From positions 248,001 to 312,000 of the forward strand of contig CAJQUW010012632.1 in the NCBI GenBank assembly GCA_907163375.1: 64,000 nucleotides of DNA, written 5' to 3'. Made by a program: the position numbers and the translations under genes. Source of the DNA: Prostheceraeus crozeri. Taxonomy: Eukaryota; Platyhelminthes; Polycladida; Euryleptidae. The notes below the pieces were generated by a model. It was given only the letters and a program-made list of their open reading frames with translations, made no database searches and had not been told where the DNA came from. Every line of letters starts with the position of its first letter. The stretch's first letter is position 1. Shown here one piece after another: positions 56,901 through 58,359 of this stretch.

Positions 56901-57924
56901 TCAAACAAACTAGTATTTCATTTTTGTCTCTGATGTGACCTTTGTTGCGTAGGTGTGATCGAGGCTATGAAGGCTTGTCTTCTCTAGTACATGTAAATCA
57001 CTAAAAAAGACTATCCTTTTTTCACTGTCGCGGTTCATTCCATCAACTATTACAAGCTTTGCATGCAGCAGTGTCTCTGTACTTTTGTTTGATGGAGAAA
57101 GTTGACATCAAGGTAGTGACAGCTATGCACGAGAATAAAAGAATAAATAATTCGCTTGTATTATGTTTCGGGTCTAGTTATAGGCCGGAGTCTGGAGTCC
57201 TATCATTTGATAGGACTCCGACTCCGCATCCCTGCTCCAATCGCCCATCTTACATTTTTTCCATGTCAAAGGCAATGGATGTTTCACAGTCCTTGTGTCC
57301 ACCTATGCGTCTGACATACCTAGCCGTTAATTGAGAAAGCTGTGGGTTAGTTGTGATCAGATACTTCAGCTCTGATTACGCAATTAGTTGAGCATTTCAG
57401 ATATTAAATAAAAAATGTATTTATTATTTCCTTACTTAGACAATAGTGGATAGAAATAGTTGATATAAATAATAATTAAGAGTAAATCAGTCGATTAGCA
57501 GTACATTCAAGTAACTGGTGAAACACAACTGTCCTAAGTAATATAGCGAATGTAGTTAGATATTTTATTATTTTGTCCTGCATTGCTGATTTTGTAATTT
57601 TAAGATTGTCATTATGAGTCTCGGTCTGATCAACTTAATTTGAAGTATAGGAGTATTTGGAATGTCTTTTTTGAGTCATAATTTCTCCTGTGTTAATATG
57701 TTGATCGTCACGCATGTCATTTTCTCCACAGGTCGCCGATTGGTGCGCTTACGCTTACTGTTTGGAGTAATTTCAACAAATCGACCAAAGACTATGTCTG
57801 TATTAATGACCTGCTGATTCATGAAGAGCTTGCTGCACCACCTACAAATTCCAAGTATCACCATGGATTGTCTGGTCCCTGGACTTGTGTGGATGATCCA
57901 AGTTTCGTTGTGTACCCGGGCTAG
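2873..57924 (+). CDS. Tudor-CCCH-Tudor germline protein, 9 exons, 5' end outside window
   Basis: Exons 2873-2963, 8170-8335, 9639-9798, 25697-25925, 28978-29066, 30721-30828, 36212-36443, 45899-46252 and 57732-57924 join with matching phases (2,0,1,2,1,1,2,2) to give 539 residues and a TAG stop. Order: helix and extended Tudor 1 (about 5-210, core GDIVCAESESNF, FIDYGF at 72-77, PAQALEC at 98-104), CCCH finger (C250, C259, C265, H269), extended Tudor 2 (about 300-525, core APGELLAV, NWHRAQ, DTGD at 410-413, QAFEC at 436-440). Tudor-SN-like domains bind methylarginine on PIWI proteins in piRNA granules. Tudor 1 has F where the cage Asn usually is, and Tudor 2 lacks both cage Tyr and Asn, so that copy may be structural only. 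The CCCH-then-Tudor order recalls the C-terminus of TDRD12 and the Yb group; orthology is not settled. Introns up to 16 kb could hide small exons. Confidence 0.88.
2964..4438. other. intron 1, first part
   Basis: Non-coding apart from a perfect inverted repeat at 3370-3662, listed separately. Around 3040-3160 the motif GCGGCTACTATTT recurs; the same motif marks the ends of MITEs at 4964 and 48467, so this may be an eroded member without clear ends. The 3663-4438 part shows nothing recognised. Confidence 0.5.
3370..3662. repeat. perfect 131-bp inverted repeat with 31-bp spacer
   Basis: Arms 3370-3500 and 3532-3662 are exact reverse complements by eye over 131 bases. The spacer (3501-3531) contains two GATGCAACGATC/TATGCAACGAT-like repeats. 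A near-direct repeat AATTTTCGTTGG lies outside the arms at 3335 and again at the right arm edge (3658). No transposase or known TIR motif is seen. It could be a foldback element, a recent template-switch inversion or a library artefact. Confidence 0.9.
4439..4881 (+). mobile_element. hammerhead-bearing Penelope-type foldback element
   Basis: Arms 4439-4492 and 4827-4881 are inverted copies of 54 and 55 bases, differing by one T in a T run. A hammerhead ribozyme-like core lies just before the right arm (4757-4806). Sequence between has no open frame and matches, in outline, the fragment at 19200-19480. Penelope-like elements are known to carry hammerhead motifs in their terminal repeats and to sit in tandem or inverted arrangements, which explains both features. 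The same GTAATATTACCGGAATA-type bases flank each side. Confidence 0.72.
4757..4806 (+). ncRNA. hammerhead ribozyme-like motif
   Basis: Conserved core CTGAAGA (4763-4769) and GAAA (4789-4792) flank a stem II containing GGCGC-TGT-GCGCC. Stem I is CTTTAC (4757-4762) with GTAAAG (4801-4806). After GAAA comes palindromic AGCGCT, as in Penelope hammerheads whose tiny stem III is thought to work in dimers. Two extra bases lie between the expected cleavage site and stem I. Confidence 0.6.
4964..5036. mobile_element. 73-bp MITE with GCGGCTACTATT ends
   Basis: Flanked on both sides by ATTCAT (4958-4963 and 5037-5042), a likely target duplication. The left end AACCTCGAAAAGTAGCC and the right end, read in reverse, AACATTTCCTCGAATAGTAGCC, are imperfect inverted repeats. 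Similar ends occur at 48467-49074. Confidence 0.55.
5171..5350 (+). mobile_element. tRNA-headed SINE, copy 1
   Basis: The head has an A-box-like TGGCACAGTGATCAAG and a B-box-like GGTCGAGCCCC. The body has GGAAGTCAGCAGGAAGGGC, a core shared with copies at 27488 and 53993, and the tail ends near GTCAGCACCG...AGTGACGT. The GCAGGAAGGGCATCCG core resembles those of V-type and cephalopod SINEs. It lies in intron 1 in sense orientation. Confidence 0.8.
5351..6440. other. intron 1, no recognised feature
   Basis: AT-rich sequence. Neither strand has a convincing open frame, and I recognise no repeat ends here. Confidence 0.6.
6448..7240 (+). mobile_element. LINE fragment: RT end, PHD-like finger, C-terminus
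   Basis: Plus-strand remnant of a non-LTR element. It starts at the RT catalytic block (HFADDLVLTADS near 6455), then KMWQEGMRRRGMRITMNKAK, a cysteine-rich PHD-like finger (CGCCGRGVGSNYVLCTQC, then HFWCSG) and the C-terminal domain (YLGDVLNCEAG, KWREIASLL-type, RVYEACVRSTLLYGSET). Several frame changes separate the parts; the longest late frame is 6849-7238. A related fragment lies at 32600-33075. Only the 3' part is present, as expected from 5' truncation. Confidence 0.85.
7241..7920. other. intron 1, no recognised feature
   Basis: Short open frames only (for example 7542-7754, 70 residues), without recognised motifs. No bounded repeat was seen. Confidence 0.5.
7921..8056 (-). mobile_element. 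short inverted-armed element with decayed hammerhead
   Basis: Arms 7921-7949 and 8028-8056 are inverted copies of 29 bases with four mismatches. On the minus strand a decayed hammerhead-like motif lies between them: stem II GACC (7988-7991) with GGTC (7975-7978), then GAAA (7974-7971). The expected CTGATGA reads CTAAAAT, so cleavage is unlikely. The bases after it (AAAAAATAAACTGTTTCCATC) resemble those after the better motif at 14850. Confidence 0.5.
8170..8335 (+). CDS. Tudor gene exon 2: Tudor 1 core
   Basis: Acceptor TTTGCAG and donor GTAATT. It encodes the five-strand Tudor barrel from GDIVCAESESNFCGRAVIEE to FIDYGFRETVLLSK. The DYG turn is present, but the residue after Gly is Phe rather than the usual Asn. 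The phase joins precisely to exons 1 and 3. Confidence 0.9.
8336..9409. other. intron 2, no recognised feature
   Basis: AT-rich intron with a G9 run at about 9113-9122. No gene, open frame of note or bounded repeat was seen. Confidence 0.6.
9410..9516. repeat. short foldback MITE
   Basis: Arms of about 38 bases (9411-9448 and 9476-9515) are inverted copies around TTTAAATCTACGGCTCCC. The arm carries GATGTCCTCAGACTTGAAC, found again as a single arm near 55640-55670. GTTTCATTGATG occurs on both outer sides (9355 and 9525) and may be an older duplication. Confidence 0.65.
9639..9798 (+). CDS. Tudor gene exon 3: Tudor 1 SN-like part
   Basis: Acceptor ATTTTCAG. The donor is GTCAGC, weaker than the other donors, but the frame meets TGA shortly after, so a donor is needed here. 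The product includes MPAQALECSLVGV, the conserved segment where the Tudor barrel passes into the staphylococcal-nuclease-like fold, then NWTNDDKEAFM. It ends in phase 1. Confidence 0.87.
9799..11198. other. intron 3, first part
   Basis: No recognised gene or element. The longest frame, 10733-10975, has 80 residues without motifs. Confidence 0.55.
11199..12956 (+). mobile_element. mariner-family transposon with about 190-bp inverted ends
   Basis: TA flanks both ends (11197-11198 and 12957-12958). The ends, starting AAGGTACGATCAATAATG, are inverted copies for about 190 bases, much longer than the roughly 30-bp ends of typical mariners. A single transposase gene lies inside. The element is full length but its gene is broken, so it is probably inactive. 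It lies in intron 3 in the same orientation as the host gene. Confidence 0.93.
11617..12654 (+). pseudogene. mariner DD34D transposase, broken
   Basis: The N-terminal DNA-binding part can be followed from about 11617 (frame 11656-11856, with KTTFYYCISEFKGGR and VGRPQEIPD). In-frame stops follow at TGA 11857 and TAG 12056. The catalytic half is intact (12076-12654, 192 residues): VTEDET gives the first Asp, LLHDNAPIHTS the second, and PYSPNLAPSDFYIF the third Asp (in APSD), spaced 34 residues from the second. The N in YSPN replaces a usual but non-catalytic D. It would cut and paste the element at TA. Ends with ...SYIE then TGA. Confidence 0.93.
12957..13139. other. intron 3 between mariner and RTE fragment
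   Basis: Short intron piece with nothing recognised. Confidence 0.5.
13140..13430 (+). mobile_element. RTE-type LINE C-terminal fragment
   Basis: Two frames together show the RTE 3' signature: PGRPRRRFKG (frame 13267-13458), then EDLKEKKLKERDPADRIIW with RTRTRSG (frame 13142-13378), then a CGISQRQEE-like end. In RTE elements this is the basic C-terminus after RT, usually GRPKKRW-x-EDLK-x-DRxxWR. The 5' part is missing. A frame change lies within the fragment. Confidence 0.72.
13431..14849. other. intron 3, no recognised feature
   Basis: An imperfect hairpin around 13462-13497 (AATGTCGA with TCGACATT) is the only structure noted. No supported gene. Confidence 0.5.
14850..14885 (-). ncRNA. 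hammerhead ribozyme-like motif (minus strand)
   Basis: On the minus strand the exact core CTGATGA (14881-14875) is followed by stem II GGCC...GGCC with an 8-base loop, then GAAA (14857-14854) and U. This is the clearest conserved core in the window. Flanking stem I pairing is short (about 3 base pairs). Sequence after it (AAAAAACTGTTACCATC) is shared with the element at 7921-8056, so it is probably the end of another Penelope-type copy. Confidence 0.55.
14886..16544. other. intron 3, unassigned; one 116-residue frame
   Basis: Contains an open frame at 15628-15978 (plus), reading KFEFYEAGNKKQQPVWWTG early on. I do not recognise it. It lacks a signal peptide, a repeat or a known motif, and could be chance or an old element. 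Nothing else stands out. Confidence 0.35.
16545..16860 (+). repeat. dispersed repeat A, copy 1
   Basis: Shares GTGGGCAAAAAGGAATTCC, TTCGATT, CCTTCAGATTCGAAGAATT and TTGCGCACAAG with copies at 25033-25290 (inverted) and 38777-39035. Divergence and lack of clear ends leave the element class open. A short (TG)n stretch follows near 16925. Confidence 0.7.
16861..18152. other. intron 3, no recognised feature
   Basis: A (TG)n-like microsatellite lies near 16922-16948. Several 60-80 residue frames have no motifs. Confidence 0.45.
18153..18803. mobile_element. hAT-type MITE (651 bp)
   Basis: Exact 8-bp duplication ACAGGTAC at 18145-18152 and 18804-18811. The ends carry TAGAGGTGTGCA and its inverse TGCACACCTCTA, a common hAT terminal sequence, and CGGG-rich subterminal repeats. 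No transposase frame, so non-autonomous. Confidence 0.85.
18812..19199. other. intron 3, no recognised feature
   Basis: Nothing supported here apart from AT-rich sequence. Confidence 0.5.
19200..19480 (+). mobile_element. Penelope-type end fragment with hammerhead-like motif
   Basis: Resembles the inside of the element at 4439-4881: CTTTCTAC...CTGTTGTC, then a hammerhead-like core at 19293-19327, then GAAAGCGCTCGTG, a T/A-rich run and TCAACATCGACC. Stem II pairs GGCAGAC (19302-19308) with GTCTGTC (19312-19318). The CTGANGA core is CTTGAGGA, with one extra base, so it is probably decayed. Confidence 0.5.
19481..20266. other. intron 3 with CGGAGATAAAT repeats
   Basis: Two copies of GGCGGAGATAAAT lie at 19659-19710, with inverted partners nearby (GTTTATCTC, TTAATCTCCT). 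No gene was seen. Confidence 0.45.
20267..20368. repeat. interrupted 100-bp palindrome
   Basis: Nested inverted segments: AGTTACACTCC with GGAGTATAACT, GAGGTAAATT with AATTTACCTC, and a tight central hairpin GGATTCGC-TCC-GCGAATCC. It could be a small MITE or an RNA structure. Confidence 0.65.
20369..21531. other. intron 3, no recognised feature
   Basis: No supported gene or bounded repeat. Confidence 0.5.
21540..22268. mobile_element. hAT-type MITE (729 bp) with GGCCCGGG subterminal repeats
   Basis: Flanked by CTATACGA (21532-21539) and CTACACGA (22269-22276), an 8-bp duplication with one change. Ends start CAGCTGGAA and, inverted, CAGAGCTGGAA. Subterminal GGCCCGGGCCGGCCC-type repeats occur at both sides, as in other hAT elements. 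No transposase. Confidence 0.8.
22269..22837. other. 3' flank of the PAN-domain ORF
   Basis: On the minus strand an AATAAA (22481-22476) lies 357 bases after the stop of the PAN-domain ORF, a possible polyadenylation signal. No other feature was recognised. Confidence 0.4.
22838..23425 (-). CDS. predicted secreted protein with two PAN/apple-like modules, nested antisense
   Basis: An uninterrupted 195-residue frame inside intron 3 of the Tudor gene. The N-terminus MKLLNILYMMLAIEC looks like a signal peptide. Two modules follow with the same cysteine rhythm: C50-x3-C54-x5-C60-x10-C71...C101 and C136-x3-C140-x5-C146-x15-C162...C184. The pattern SVKECVLTCKLAPFC and the later CILQF resemble PAN/apple domains, which bind proteins or sugars outside the cell. 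The first Cys of a classic apple module is missing in module 1. The start chosen is the first Met, directly before the hydrophobic stretch. An AATAAA is found 357 bases past the stop. No promoter was proven, and a retrocopy or chance frame cannot be excluded, but the paired cysteines argue against chance. Confidence 0.65.
   Translation of the reverse strand: MKLLNILYMMLAIECMEENFGLNFIEMKADYLGINGNGKFMPNIVSVKECVLTCKLAPFCTGGIFKSNNDCILQFEKRRNVMEFVYTRNRKPIDYVFGILCNPTKKYTLIKVKRFYHIRNQKFSSTVPVRFVHSECKTFCNQHQWCLAFRVVRIQSKKTFVCEFSKRLLLHDVNGMLTVYLKRCQSEEHDQCSTP
23426..25032. other. intron 3, no recognised feature
   Basis: Upstream of the PAN ORF; ATAATTCC near 23475 is a weak TATA-like possibility on the minus strand. 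The rest has only short motif-free frames. Confidence 0.4.
25033..25290 (-). repeat. dispersed repeat A, copy 2 (inverted)
   Basis: Read on the minus strand it matches the copies at 16545 and 38777 through TTGCTAGAAGTG, AATACCTTGCAGAGATAGG, CCTTCAGATTC and CCGATCATT. It lies about 400 bases before Tudor exon 4. Confidence 0.7.
25697..25925 (+). CDS. Tudor gene exon 4: end of Tudor 1 and acidic linker
   Basis: Acceptor TTTCAG after a T-rich tract; donor GTAAGA. Phases match exon 3 across a 15.9-kb intron. It encodes PLKVYLSKE, a likely late strand of the SN-like fold, then an acidic linker rich in D, E and S (LIEVESDVITADLVSS). The position across so long an intron makes a skipped small exon possible. 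Confidence 0.8.
25926..26090. other. start of intron 4
   Basis: Short piece between exon 4 and a hAT MITE; nothing recognised. Confidence 0.5.
26099..26797. mobile_element. hAT-type MITE (699 bp) with TTCACCTAA subterminal repeats
   Basis: Flanked by CTTATTAC (26091-26098) and GTTATTAC (26798-26805), 7 of 8 matching. Inverted ends TAGACA...TGTCTAG, with many copies of TTAGGTGAAT or its inverse near both ends. No transposase frame. Confidence 0.75.
26806..27487. other. intron 4, no recognised feature
   Basis: Nothing supported. Confidence 0.5.
27488..27667 (+). mobile_element. tRNA-headed SINE, copy 2
   Basis: Same family as 5171 and 53993: CTCCGTGGCATAGTAGTAAA head, AGGAAGGGCATCTGGACTAA core, GTCAGCACCGTCCAAG and a GTGACGT end. 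The B box is eroded here. Confidence 0.75.
27668..28977. other. intron 4, last part
   Basis: No recognised gene or repeat ends. Confidence 0.5.
28978..29066 (+). CDS. Tudor gene exon 5: linker
   Basis: Acceptor CTTTTCAG and donor GTAAGT, with phases matching on both sides. The product is a hydrophilic linker (DEDWNVTSAVYQQSVNKFAD) ending in basic RKRLG. No domain is recognised. It sits between the first Tudor and the zinc finger. Confidence 0.78.
29354..30240. mobile_element. foldback element with about 179-bp arms
   Basis: Arms 29354-29532 and 30061-30240 are imperfect inverted copies (shared ACGAGACCG, CACCCTATGCCTAC, GATCAAAGAAAAACACATG). The centre has no coding potential and carries a hairpin at 29733-29814. 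No target duplication was identified, so the class is unknown. Confidence 0.7.
29733..29814. repeat. hairpin in the foldback element
   Basis: Arms AGAAGATAAGAGCTATG with CATAGCTCTTATCTTCT, and GAGGCAGGTAG with CTACCTGCCTC, form a long stem with a 5-base asymmetric bulge on the left arm (ACACC). Confidence 0.7.
30721..30828 (+). CDS. Tudor gene exon 6: CCCH zinc finger
   Basis: Acceptor ATTTTCAG, donor GTAAGT. It encodes one C3H1 finger of spacing C-X8-C-X5-C-X3-H (VCEFFKVRGKCLWGDKCSMYH spans it in 21 residues), a spacing typical of RNA-binding CCCH fingers. It is followed by the charged stretch TREDYEGNRVNR. TDRD12 also has a CCCH finger just before its C-terminal Tudor. Confidence 0.9.
30829..32204. 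other. intron 6, first part
   Basis: Includes a perfect hairpin at 31538-31575. An open frame at 31701-32060 (119 residues, hydrophobic middle) is unrecognised. No other structure. Confidence 0.4.
31538..31575. repeat. perfect 17-bp hairpin with ATCG loop
   Basis: GACTCTATTCTTTATTT and its exact complement flank a 4-base loop. It has no T-run typical of a bacterial terminator and lies in a eukaryotic intron, so its role is unknown. Confidence 0.8.
32600..33075 (+). mobile_element. LINE C-terminal fragment related to 6448-7240
   Basis: Frames in turn show FCYLGDVVDSEAGTEGAVRT (32610-32798), AHVYEMCIRSVLI (32666-32902) and RRCGLPELPVRLRQTRLRWF with DHVKR (32883-33074). These are the same blocks as in 6849-7238 (YLGDVLNCEAG, RVYEACVRSTLLYG, AEKCRTVDP-IRQRIPRWCGHVDR), so both belong to one LINE family. 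5'-truncated and frame-shifted. Confidence 0.8.
33076..36211. other. intron 6, second part
   Basis: At 34239 the sequence CAGCGGTTCCCAACGTGGGG resembles a hAT left end, but no right end or matching 8-bp duplication was found. The rest is unrecognised, AT-rich DNA. Confidence 0.4.
36212..36443 (+). CDS. Tudor gene exon 7: entry to Tudor 2
   Basis: Acceptor ATTGCAG, donor GTAAGT. It encodes WVGIIVTTMYQPNRFYASL, the strand seen at the N-terminal edge of extended Tudor domains (hydrophobic strand, then P-x-R/F-Y-A), followed by an acidic-serine loop and a helix continuing into exon 8. Phases match on both sides. Confidence 0.87.
36444..37446. other. start of intron 7
   Basis: A TACA microsatellite at about 36678-36712 and a short palindrome around 36792-36825 (CACTGACCTAGG with CCTAGGTCGGTG) are the only structures seen. 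Confidence 0.5.
37447..38348. mobile_element. piggyBac-type MITE (902 bp)
   Basis: TTAA flanks both ends (37443-37446 and 38349-38352). Inverted ends start CCCTCAGAGACC and CCCTCAGAGACT, continuing to GGTCCAGTGGA on both sides. An internal inverted copy of CTCAGAGGGTG-type sequence lies near 37625. No transposase. TTAA targeting and CCY-type ends are the hallmark of piggyBac. Confidence 0.9.
38353..38776. other. intron 7 between MITE and repeat A
   Basis: Nothing recognised. Confidence 0.45.
38777..39035 (+). repeat. dispersed repeat A, copy 3
   Basis: Shares GCTAGAAGTGTGATTTATTC, TTAAGTGGGCAAAAAGGAAT, CCTTCAGATTCGAAGAATTC and the GTAGCAGG end with the copies at 16545 and 25033. Confidence 0.7.
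39365..41581 (+). mobile_element. candidate Crypton-like element
   Basis: Bounded by ACCATAGATATC (39365-39376) and its inverse GATATCTATGGT (41570-41581). Direct copies of GCTAAGATAGCG or GCGCTAAGATAGCGTT lie near 39381, 39550, 39704 and 41505, inside both ends. A tyrosine recombinase-like fossil lies between them. Element borders are inferred from the repeats only; Cryptons usually lack true inverted ends, so the borders may be wrong. Confidence 0.5.
40560..41130 (+). pseudogene. tyrosine recombinase fossil (Crypton/DUF3504 type)
   Basis: Across frames the C-terminal recombinase signature can be traced: a THSGKVTC-like block (AHSAKVTCD near 40945), NVDEQLIK (40987-41010), then RTGHRSNAVEAYKRKG (about 41015-41060), in the order usual for DUF3504/ZMYM-type recombinases, where the last Tyr (in AYKR) would be catalytic. 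An earlier frame (40679-40960) has RQYDSDNNRSVYKILKLLRE and an FYGSIL block. At least two frame changes are present. I rate the family as likely, not certain. Confidence 0.6.
41582..42280. other. intron 7, no recognised feature
   Basis: Includes the small inverted motif around 41733-41760 (CGATCTCGGGCTTCGCCCTCGATCG). No gene was supported. Confidence 0.4.
42281..43141. mobile_element. pogo/Tigger-like MITE (861 bp)
   Basis: TA lies at both borders. The right end, inverted, reads CAGTAGAACCTCTGTATAGT, and many TTCACTAT repeats fill both ends. The left end is eroded (CGGTCTAACATAGTGACATA), followed by the family-like AAGGGACCAG. Ends with CAGTAGAACCTC are typical of Tigger/pogo elements. The 600-base centre has no recognised frame. 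Confidence 0.65.
43240..43610 (-). mobile_element. LINE RT C-terminal fragment
   Basis: A 122-residue minus-strand frame with the post-RT block LECFQRRAYRTIYGPD-type (read here as FECFQRRAYRTIYGPDCLCD), then SGLSFLGS and VHCNTARRLHSFFPW. This matches the C-terminal region of CR1/Jockey-group LINEs (x-Q-RRALR-I-YG ... TxRxxxSFFP). Only this part is kept. Confidence 0.65.
43589..43948. repeat. foldback MITE with about 130-bp arms
   Basis: Arms 43589-43717 and 43818-43948 are imperfect inverted copies (TTTAAATAT-type core, AAATATCGCTTTAAA in one, AAAGCGATATTTAATGAATG in the other). The spacer holds CATCCAATATCAGGAATCATC, also at 42237-42257. The left edge overlaps the end of the LINE fragment. 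Confidence 0.65.
43949..44325. other. intron 7 before the Penelope fossil
   Basis: Nothing recognised. Confidence 0.45.
44326..45851 (+). mobile_element. Penelope-like element fossil with inverted arms, broken
   Basis: Arms 44326-44446 and 45735-45851 are inverted copies. Between them are the late RT block (LPFLDVSV, GKLCTKVYRKPTF, FVPTAYKRGLVRSLFIRA), a linker (INLPFYGDKS, KWINELLAQFAPAAK) and remains of the GIY-YIG endonuclease region. The 5' part of RT is missing. Multiple breaks make it inactive. A 423-bp CACTA-like element interrupts it at 45204-45626. Inverted arms fit the inverted or tandem arrangements known for Penelope elements. Confidence 0.85.
45204..45626. mobile_element. CACTA-like MITE nested in the Penelope fossil (423 bp)
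   Basis: Ends CACTAGGTGACATGCCACG and its inverse; inverted similarity continues for about 50 bases through CCCTAAACATCCGTGG. AA is on both sides (TAA and AAA as 3 bases). CACTA-first ends with 2-3 bp duplications are typical of EnSpm-type elements. No transposase. Confidence 0.75.
45899..46252 (+). CDS. Tudor gene exon 8: Tudor 2
   Basis: The largest exon, 354 bases. It encodes RFYNDVTPLD, the barrel from FAPGELLAVRCRDGNWHRAQ to LLDTGDVEPV, and the transition LPVQAFECFLTGV, then helix TKQAWRAVVEH. The usual DYGN turn reads DTGD, so the methylarginine cage is not formed from the normal residues. The acceptor lies 48 bases after the right arm of a Penelope-like fossil. Confidence 0.9.
46253..48466. 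other. intron 8, first part
   Basis: A weak coding-like trace at about 47110-47420 (KKERKRFEDEKSKEDELKRK, then a stop, then KQLIAESTSKLDSALSSN) looks like a decayed coiled-coil frame of unknown origin. A tRNA-like patch at 47975-48060 is listed separately. Nothing else. Confidence 0.4.
47975..48060 (+). mobile_element. possible tRNA-derived SINE head
   Basis: A-box-like TAGCCTAGTGAAGA and B-box-like AGTTCGATTCC are spaced as in tRNA promoters. The body differs from the other SINEs, and ends are not visible. Confidence 0.4.
48467..49074. mobile_element. MITE with GCGGCTACTATT ends (about 608 bp)
   Basis: The left end (ACCACAATTTTTCGAATTAT, then CCGCGGCTACTATT) and the right end inverted (ACCATATTTCCTCGAACAAT, then AACCGCC) are imperfect inverted repeats. 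GCGGCTACTATT recurs near 49001 and GCAGCTACTATTC near 49034. Related ends occur at 4964-5036. Family unknown to me. Confidence 0.55.
49411..53984. mobile_element. 4.6-kb composite element with inverted ends (repeat B)
   Basis: Outer arms 49411-49637 and 53803-53984 are inverted copies (ACACGGAAGTCCATTGTAGA, CCCGAATTCACGCTGTC, TTTACGGCAGAATGACA). Inside, a roughly 600-750-bp unit occurs twice in direct orientation (49850-50600 and 53185-53745) with a partial third at 51475-51620. Marks are GTCGACTCAAAAAAGTAT, CTCTCCAAG...GTCATGACAC and TTCCGTTGTAATTTCTTCAA. No transposase or RT frame was found. An inverted copy lies at 58360-59525. Confidence 0.65.
53993..54196 (+). mobile_element. tRNA-headed SINE, copy 3
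   Basis: The best preserved copy: A box TGGCACAGTGGTTGCG, B box GGTCGAACCC, core GGCAGGAAGGGCATCCGGAC, GTCAGCACCGTCCAAG, GTGACGTAAA and an A-rich tail. It sits directly against the right arm of the composite repeat B. Confidence 0.85.
54197..56509. other. intron 8, second part
   Basis: A lone arm GTTCAAGTCTGAGGACATCA at about 55648-55670 matches the foldback at 9410-9516. Nothing else recognised. Confidence 0.45.
56510..57234. mobile_element. hAT-type MITE (725 bp) with GGAGTC repeats
   Basis: Flanked by CTCCAACC (56502-56509) and CTCCAATC (57235-57242), 7 of 8. Ends start CAGGAATGCGGAGTCC and, inverted, CAGGGATGCGGAGTCGGAGT. Each side has a subterminal palindrome around TGATAGGACTCCG. Frames inside (56650-56877) look like chance. 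Confidence 0.85.
57243..57731. other. end of intron 8
   Basis: Nothing recognised before the final Tudor exon. Confidence 0.5.
57732..57924 (+). CDS. Tudor gene exon 9: C-terminus and stop
   Basis: Acceptor TTTCTCCACAG. It completes the split Val codon of exon 8 and continues for 63 residues to TAG (57922-57924). The start, IGALTLTVWSNFNKSTKDYV, gives the last strand of the SN-like fold, and CINDLLIHEELA matches the usual end of an extended Tudor (INxxLVxxGLA). A short tail follows, ending VVYPG. No canonical AATAAA was seen soon after; CATAAA near 58005 and GATAAA near 58096 are the nearest variants. Confidence 0.82.
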
Positions 57925-58359
57925 CACCTGTTACTTAAAAGGTTGATCTGAAGATTTTAATATTTGCTATCATGAGCATTTGTAGATTTTCACAATTCCC
58001 TGATGAAAGAGCATAAAATCCCTCTTGTATTTCACTCTTGTTTTTCTAAAATTTTCGATTTGTATTCAATTTCAGGCGTTGCATTACAGATGATAGATAA
58101 AGCATATCTATGTTTTTAATTTGTTTATTTAGGTTTCAGGATATTGGGTTGAAAATTGAAATTTTTTTATCAGCTTATCTTCAATGTCATGTTTATAGAC
58201 ATTTCTGACAAATGATCCAAAATTGCTTTATTTGTCACTAGCGCAATTTCATTTTCTGGCCTTGACACTCAATGAATAATTAAGTAATTGCCATGTTTGC
58301 CTTCGACAGAAATTGTTCAAAATTTATCGGGTGGTTTCATAGGTATCAGCTAATTCTGT
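57925..58359. other. 3' flank of the Tudor gene
   Basis: Likely 3' untranslated region and flank. No exact AATAAA; variants CATAAA near 58005 and GATAAA near 58096. No other gene. Confidence 0.45.
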
